This document shows positions 32,791-36,443 of a stretch of DNA of 36,443 bases, piece after piece. The stretch is from Myxococcaceae bacterium (GTDB taxonomy: Bacteria > Myxococcota > Myxococcia > Myxococcales > Myxococcaceae). A model generated the notes under the pieces. That model did no database searches. It was not told the origin of the DNA and saw only the letters and a program-made list of their open reading frames with translations. How positions within the stretch are numbered: the first letter of the stretch is position 1; each line of letters starts with the position of its first letter. The DNA is taken from the NCBI GenBank assembly GCA_016926755.1, contig JAFGNZ010000358.1, positions 1 through 36,443 on the forward strand, written 5' to 3'. A program made the translations under genes and the position numbers.

Positions 32791-34469
32791 TGTTGATCGT
32801 CTTCGAGGGAATCGACGGGTCCGGAAAGACGACCCTCTCCAACCGGGTGGCGCAGGAGCTGCGCAAGGCGGGCCTCCGGGTGCGGCACGTCCGCGAGGGT
32901 GGGCAGCTGGCCTCTCCCGTCTCCGAGGCGCTGCGGGGCTTCACGCGGAACCCCGCCCACCTGGCGCTCACGCCCACGGCGGAGCTGCTGCTCTACGCGG
33001 CGCGAGAGGCCCAGCTCCTGGAGGAGGTGACGCGCCCGGCGCTGGCCGAGTACGAGATCGTCATCACCGATCGCTTCTTCTACACGGCCGAGGTGCTCGC
33101 GCGCTGGGGCCGCGGGCTCTCGGAGGAGCAGGTGCGGCCGGTGCTGGAGGCGTGCTCGCGGGGGCTGGAGCCGGACTGTGTCTTCCTCATGGATGTGGAT
33201 CCGGCCCTGGCGCGCGCCCGCCGCCGCATCTCGAAGATCCTGTCGCCGAAGGCCGGGACATCCTCCCGGAAGGGGCTCGCGGGGGCCGGGCTGCAGGTGA
33301 GGCTGCGCGCGGGCTACCGCAGCCTCGCGGCCGAGTCCCCCGAGCGATGGACGCTCCTCGAGAACGCGGGGGTGCCTCTCGAAGTGCTCGTCCAGCAGGT
33401 GGTGCAGGACATCCTCCAGCTCCGTGGCGGAGGCGCCCCCGCCGCGCGAGCGCCTCGCTCCGCCCCACCGCCGGTGCGCTCCGTGGCGGAGGCGCGCGCG
33501 CGGTTCCTCCAGCACGTGGATCTCTGGAGGGTGGAGGAGCCGCCGCTGGCCGCCTGGTTTCTCTCGGGCCTGGAGGGCGCGGACATGATGGAGCGCCGGA
33601 GGCTCCTGGCCGAGCGTTGCCCCGAGCTGGTGGCGTACAGCCTCTCCGGGCTCACGGATGAGGCTGCGTGGCAGCTCCGGCGGCAGCTGGTGGAGGTGGC
33701 TCCGGGGCAGGTCATCGGCTCACTCCGCGACGTGGCGGCGGACACACCGGAGGCGTGGGAGCTCCGGGCGCGGATGGTGGCGCGAATCCCCGGGGAGGTG
33801 GCGGCGTCGCTCAACAGGATCGACTCGGAGCAGGCCTGGCAGCTGCGCGAGCGCCTCTACTTCTCGGCCTGGGAGGGGGTGATCATCTCGCTCCAAGGGC
33901 TGGACGGAGCGAGGGCGTGGAGCGAGCGGCTGCGCTGGCTCTCGGACGCTGGCGGGGAGGACGCGCTGGGCCTGGAGCGGGTGGCGCGCACGGCCTGTCG
34001 CTCCATTCGAGGGCTCGACAGCGAGCAGGCCTGGTCGTGGCGGCAGCGCGCCTGGGCCACGGCGCCGGACGAGGTGCTTCGCTCGCTGGACGGGCTGGAG
34101 AGCCCGCGGGCCTGGGAGCTCCGCGAACAGCACGCGGCGCGTGCCCCCAAGCTCGTCCTCGGTACGCTCAGCGGCCTGGACACCCCCCGCGCGTGGGCGC
34201 TGCGCGAGTCCTTCGGCGTGCAGTGCGAGGAGGTGCTGGACTCGCTCGTGGGCTTGGAGGGCACGGCGGCCTGGGGGCTGCGCACGGCGCTGGCGGACAC
34301 CTGGCCCTCGGCGACGGTGAAGAGCCTGGGCCCTCTGCTGCGGACGGCTCGCGGGCGCGCCCTGGCCGAGCGGCTCCTGGCGAGCCACCCTCAGGACTTT
34401 GCCCTCCTGCGCCAGGCGGCCCGTGGCGCACCTGACACCTTCCAGGGAGCACTCCATGCCTCCGCTTGA
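32790..34469 (+). CDS. Thymidylate-kinase-like P-loop kinase fused to AWxLR repeat array
   Basis: The protein has 559 residues. Residues 1-212 are a thymidylate-kinase-type domain: MLIVFEGIDGSGKTT (P-loop 7-15), REGG (35-38; REPGG in normal TMPK), TPTAELLLYAAREAQLLEEV, TDRFFYTAEVLA (DR at 94-95) and VFLMDVDPALARARRR. After a Pro/Ala linker (214-230), the C-terminal ~300 residues are tandem ~27-residue helical units. Trp sits in AW pairs at 293-294, 322-323, 349-350, 376-377, 414-415, 441-442, 468-469 and 494-495. The unit reads about AWxLRx(8)P-x-EV-x2-SL-x-GL. Thymidylate kinases are ~210 residues and stand alone, so this fusion is unusual. ATG 32790 shares its A with the porin stop. A housekeeping tmk is presumably elsewhere. 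The substrate is unknown; PPK2 polyphosphate kinases share this fold. Confidence 0.85.
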   Translation: MLIVFEGIDGSGKTTLSNRVAQELRKAGLRVRHVREGGQLASPVSEALRGFTRNPAHLALTPTAELLLYAAREAQLLEEVTRPALAEYEIVITDRFFYTAEVLARWGRGLSEEQVRPVLEACSRGLEPDCVFLMDVDPALARARRRISKILSPKAGTSSRKGLAGAGLQVRLRAGYRSLAAESPERWTLLENAGVPLEVLVQQVVQDILQLRGGGAPAARAPRSAPPPVRSVAEARARFLQHVDLWRVEEPPLAAWFLSGLEGADMMERRRLLAERCPELVAYSLSGLTDEAAWQLRRQLVEVAPGQVIGSLRDVAADTPEAWELRARMVARIPGEVAASLNRIDSEQAWQLRERLYFSAWEGVIISLQGLDGARAWSERLRWLSDAGGEDALGLERVARTACRSIRGLDSEQAWSWRQRAWATAPDEVLRSLDGLESPRAWELREQHAARAPKLVLGTLSGLDTPRAWALRESFGVQCEEVLDSLVGLEGTAAWGLRTALADTWPSATVKSLGPLLRTARGRALAERLLASHPQDFALLRQAARGAPDTFQGALHASA

Positions 34470-35124
34470 AACCGCGCTGCAGGGGCTCGATGTCGGCCCT
34501 CACGGGCTCGCCATCTCCCAGCTCCTGCTGCGCTTCGCCCTCGCGCTGGTGCTCGGAGGGATCCTCGCCTATCGGCCCTGGCGCAAGCTCATGGCCAATG
34601 CACCCCCTGTCGTTCCCGAGGCGGCCCACACGCAGGTGCTGATCGCCGTGGCGGGAGCGCTGATGACGGCGGTGATTGGTGACAGCGTGTCCCGGGCCTT
34701 CGGCCTGGTGGGGCTGGGGGGCTTCATCCGCTTCCGCTCGGGCATCAAGGATCCGCGGGATGCGGCGGTCATGTTCGTGATGATCGGCGTGGGGATGGCG
34801 TGCGGGCTGGGGACCTTCCCGCTGGCGCTGTGCGGGACGGCGTTCTTCGCCAGCGTGCTGCTGGTGCTGGACGCGACCAGCAAGCGGCGGATGGAGGTGG
34901 TGAGGCTGTCGCTGGGGCTCGAAGACTTGAACGCAGCGCTGGCACCCCTGAAGGCGCTACACCCGGAGGCCCGCTTCCTCTCGCTCGAGCAGTCTTCCTC
35001 GTCCCCCGCGGGCACCGCCGTCGTCGAGCTCTCCGTGCCGGCCCGGACGGATGGCCTGGAGCTGCTCCAGGGGCTGCGCAGCCAGCTCCCGGGAGTCCAG
35101 AGCGCCTCCATCGATCCGGGGTGA
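34456..35124 (+). CDS. DUF4956 family inner-membrane protein
   Basis: The protein has 222 residues with about four transmembrane helices: LLRFALALVLGGILAY, HTQVLIAVAGALMTAVIGDS, VMFVMIGVGMACGLG and ALCGTAFFASVLLVLDA. The conserved DUF4956 core SRAFGLVGLGGFIRFRSGIK followed by DPRDAAVMF is clear. A soluble ACT-like C-terminal domain (~135-222, MEVVRLSLGLEDLNAALAPL) ends the protein. Start: ATG 34456 with GGGAG upstream, overlapping the kinase-fusion gene by 14 bp. DUF4956 genes are commonly found with VTC and CotH genes, as here. Function is not established. The stop is only 4 bp from the ssrA-like fragment that follows. Confidence 0.88.
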   Translation: MPPLETALQGLDVGPHGLAISQLLLRFALALVLGGILAYRPWRKLMANAPPVVPEAAHTQVLIAVAGALMTAVIGDSVSRAFGLVGLGGFIRFRSGIKDPRDAAVMFVMIGVGMACGLGTFPLALCGTAFFASVLLVLDATSKRRMEVVRLSLGLEDLNAALAPLKALHPEARFLSLEQSSSSPAGTAVVELSVPARTDGLELLQGLRSQLPGVQSASIDPG

Positions 35125-35128
35125 AGAG

Positions 35129-35154
35129 TGGAGACGGCGGGAACCGAACCCGCG
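35129..35154 (-). other. ssrA (tmRNA) 3'-end-like fragment, candidate attachment site
   Basis: Read on the minus strand this is CGCGGGTTCGGTTCCCGC and then CGTCTCCA: a complete T-arm (GCGGG, loop TTCGGTT, CCCGC) plus 3' acceptor strand and discriminator A. Further upstream, AGTTTCG also recalls tmRNA 3' sequence. No matching 5' acceptor or D-arm exists at tRNA distance, and the space where a whole tmRNA would lie is coding. Such 3' remnants mark one end of elements integrated in ssrA. CCA is not encoded. Confidence 0.5.
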
Positions 35155-35208
35155 CCGGGCGGTGCGAAACTCCCAGCGGAATCGCGCCCTTACCTCGTAA
35201 CCGCCCGG
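35155..35208. repeat. 9-bp perfect inverted repeat next to the ssrA-like fragment
   Basis: CCGGGCGGT (35155-35163) and ACCGCCCGG (35200-35208) enclose 36 nt that contain the smaller TTAC/GTAA hairpin. It starts directly where the T-arm-like sequence ends. It could be a recombination-related structure, a terminator, or part of an unrecognised RNA. Confidence 0.5.
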
Positions 35209-35278
35209 AACGACTTGGAATCGATATCCCGCCGCGTCCCTTGCCGTCCCGCCCCGTTCCAGCCTGTTCCGCACTCTC

Positions 35279-35297
35279 ACGCAACACTGACGCAACA
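35279..35297 (+). repeat. Direct repeats ACGCAACA, one helical turn apart
   Basis: ACGCAACA at 35279-35286 and 35290-35297, starts 11 bp apart, within the 238-bp gene-free gap 35125-35362. Paired short direct repeats on one side of a core site resemble integrase arm-type sites. The rest of the gap shows no coding sequence. Confidence 0.35.
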
Positions 35298-35362
35298 TGG
35301 GCGGGGGCTCCTACGCCGCGACCGGCCCCCCACGGCTACAGGGAGCCGGCACCGGGGGGCAC

Positions 35363-36443
35363 TCAGGCGGTCGCCGTGTCGTCGGCGCGCTTCAGCTCCA
35401 AGTCGAACATGACTTCGCCCGCATCCTTCTTCAGCGCCTTCAGCTCGGCTGCGGCCTCACTCTTGCCGAATTGCCCCCCGAGCCATCGACGCAGGTCCGT
35501 CTCCAGTTCTCCCGCCGTCTGGTAACGCGCGGCAGGCGAGCGCTGAAGGAGCTTGCTCAGCGTCACGCGCAACCCCTGGGGGAGCTTCGCGGTTGCCGCG
35601 TCGATGTCCTCCTGCGTGTAGGTCGCCGCTCGCCAGATCGTCTGCTGAACCGCAGGTTCGCAGCCGGCGAGACTGGCGCGCTTGATCGCGCGCTTCACGC
35701 GGGCAAGCTGCTTCTTCGAGAGCGCCGCCTTCACTGCTTCGGGGATACCCTCCGGGGCATCGAGCAGGTTCTTCCCCGTGGACATGTCGAGCATGACGAG
35801 CCCGAGCGTGAACAGATCCGAGCGAGCATCCACCCTGCCGCCTAGCAGCATTTCCGGCGAGGCGAAGTAGGTATCGCCCCGCGGGCGGCGCACAGTGGAG
35901 ACGACGCGGCCTGGCAACCTGGAGAGTGCGAGCCCGAAGTCAGAAACCTGCACCCGGCCCTCCCAATCCACGAAGACGTGTCCCAGGTCGATCGCCCGGT
36001 GGACGATGCCCAGCGGGTTCCCCTTCTCGTCTTTCGCCGTGTGCGCGTGCTCAAGGGCGCTCGCGGCCGCCGCGCCGACGTATAGCGTGAAGAAGGGCGA
36101 GAACCATCGGTCGACTTCGGTCGCGAGCCCCATCAGGTCATTGAGAGCCTGCCCTGACGGGTGCTCGGTAATCACGTACCAAGCCCCCTCGGTCTTGTGC
36201 AGAGCGTGAACCCGAAGGATGCCCGGGTGCTGAAGGTGTGTCGCGAGCCGCACTTGCTCTTCGAGCTTCGCCCTCGCCTTGACGAAGCGCATCCCCTCCT
36301 CAGCGCCGCCACGCGGAATCCCGACCGCCTTGAGCAGCACCTTCCCGCGCGGGTGCCCTTCCGGCGTGCGACGCCGCGCCAGAAAGAGGCTCAGCCCGTG
36401 ATGCGCCTCGCCCAAGTCTTCGCGGAACTCGTAAGAAACCCCA
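35363..36443 (-). CDS. Ser/Thr pseudokinase (HRD to HRA), 5' end outside window
   Basis: The minus-strand frame is open to the right edge; 359 residues are visible, beginning SYEFREDLGEAHHGLSLFLA. The gene therefore continues beyond the window; a TTG at 36415 is an unlikely start because kinase homology extends upstream of it. The fold is Hanks-type: a degenerate Gly loop (GEAHHG), Lys in KVLLKAVG, GIVHRAIDLGHVFVD, VSDFGLALS, TYFASPEML and DARSDLFTLGLVMLD. The catalytic Asp of HRD is Ala (codon 35993-35995) and the usual Asn of KPxN is absent, while DFG remains. It is probably catalytically dead or very weak, acting as a scaffold or nucleotide sensor. The C-terminus (~50 residues) is helical and charged. 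It is the first gene inside the presumed integrated element. Confidence 0.85.
   Translation of the reverse strand, partial: GVSYEFREDLGEAHHGLSLFLARRRTPEGHPRGKVLLKAVGIPRGGAEEGMRFVKARAKLEEQVRLATHLQHPGILRVHALHKTEGAWYVITEHPSGQALNDLMGLATEVDRWFSPFFTLYVGAAAASALEHAHTAKDEKGNPLGIVHRAIDLGHVFVDWEGRVQVSDFGLALSRLPGRVVSTVRRPRGDTYFASPEMLLGGRVDARSDLFTLGLVMLDMSTGKNLLDAPEGIPEAVKAALSKKQLARVKRAIKRASLAGCEPAVQQTIWRAATYTQEDIDAATAKLPQGLRVTLSKLLQRSPAARYQTAGELETDLRRWLGGQFGKSEAAAELKALKKDAGEVMFDLELKRADDTATA

Noticed and set aside
35129-35504. A complete tmRNA on the minus strand, using GGAGACG at 35504-35498 as the 5' acceptor strand
   Set aside because: The match to CGTCTCC is perfect, but the sequence is inside conserved coding sequence of the pseudokinase (LETDLRRWLGG), and no D-arm or tag-peptide frame is seen.
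1-36443. CRISPR arrays, rRNA, complete tRNAs, insertion sequences
   Set aside because: I saw no regularly spaced repeats, no complete tRNA cloverleaf, no rRNA motifs and no transposase or integrase gene in the window.

Overview
The window looks like chromosomal DNA of a myxobacterium, probably of the Myxococcus/Cystobacter/Archangium group. The grounds are very high GC with strong GC3 bias, a large Ser/Thr kinase with TPR repeats, a sigma-54 enhancer-binding protein with its own sigma-54 promoter, an unusual hybrid two-component pair, and dense gene packing. The assignment rests on gene style only, because no rRNA or complete tRNA is present.

Layout. 1-630 (-) is the 5' part of a peptidoglycan amidase, followed by a gene-poor stretch with a possible cysteine-rich gene remnant. 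1154-3027 (+) holds a stand-alone PheRS-like protein with a fused ferredoxin-fold anticodon-binding domain, and a TPR protein. 3196-5382 (+) is a compact regulatory unit: a sigma-54 activator, two TGAC-N2-GTCA sites 42 bp apart, a -24/-12 promoter and a small beta-rich protein. 5406-10397 (-) carries a 1209-residue Ser/Thr kinase-TPR receptor and a DUF418 membrane protein. 10558-14431 holds an SDR/ArsR-type operon behind a clear inverted-repeat operator, a membrane-associated methyltransferase in tail-to-tail overlap with the ArsR-type gene, and an AraC-type regulator with a MaoC-type dehydratase.

14538-22957 (+) is a polyamine uptake and catabolism block: a PotD/YdcS-like binding protein, ATPase, two permeases, 4-aminobutyraldehyde dehydrogenase (PatD) and GABA transaminase (GabT). 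A Tat-exported flavin amine oxidase follows, behind its own 28-bp inverted repeat. Together these could convert imported putrescine to succinate semialdehyde. 22978-23515 (-) holds a cold-shock protein with a good intrinsic terminator and a small coiled-coil ORF that lacks a standard start codon. 23728-28940 holds a monomeric sarcosine oxidase-type enzyme (+), then a MOSC protein and a two-component pair (-). In the second protein of that pair the kinase phospho-acceptor His is Asn.

The most interesting locus is 29241-35124 (+). It is a tightly overlapping operon encoding a CotH-kinase lipoprotein, a VTC/polyphosphate-polymerase protein, an OprO/OprP-like porin, a thymidylate-kinase-like P-loop domain fused to an apparently new ~27-residue 'AWxLR' repeat array, and a DUF4956 membrane protein. 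CotH/VTC/DUF4956 neighbourhoods are known. The porin and the kinase-repeat fusion suggest an envelope-spanning phosphoryl or polyphosphate system that I do not recognise as described. Just after it lies what looks like the 3' end of an ssrA (tmRNA) gene with no 5' part, a long inverted repeat and short direct repeats. I read this as the edge of an integrated element to the right. The first gene inside is a Ser/Thr pseudokinase (HRD changed to HRA) that runs off the window.
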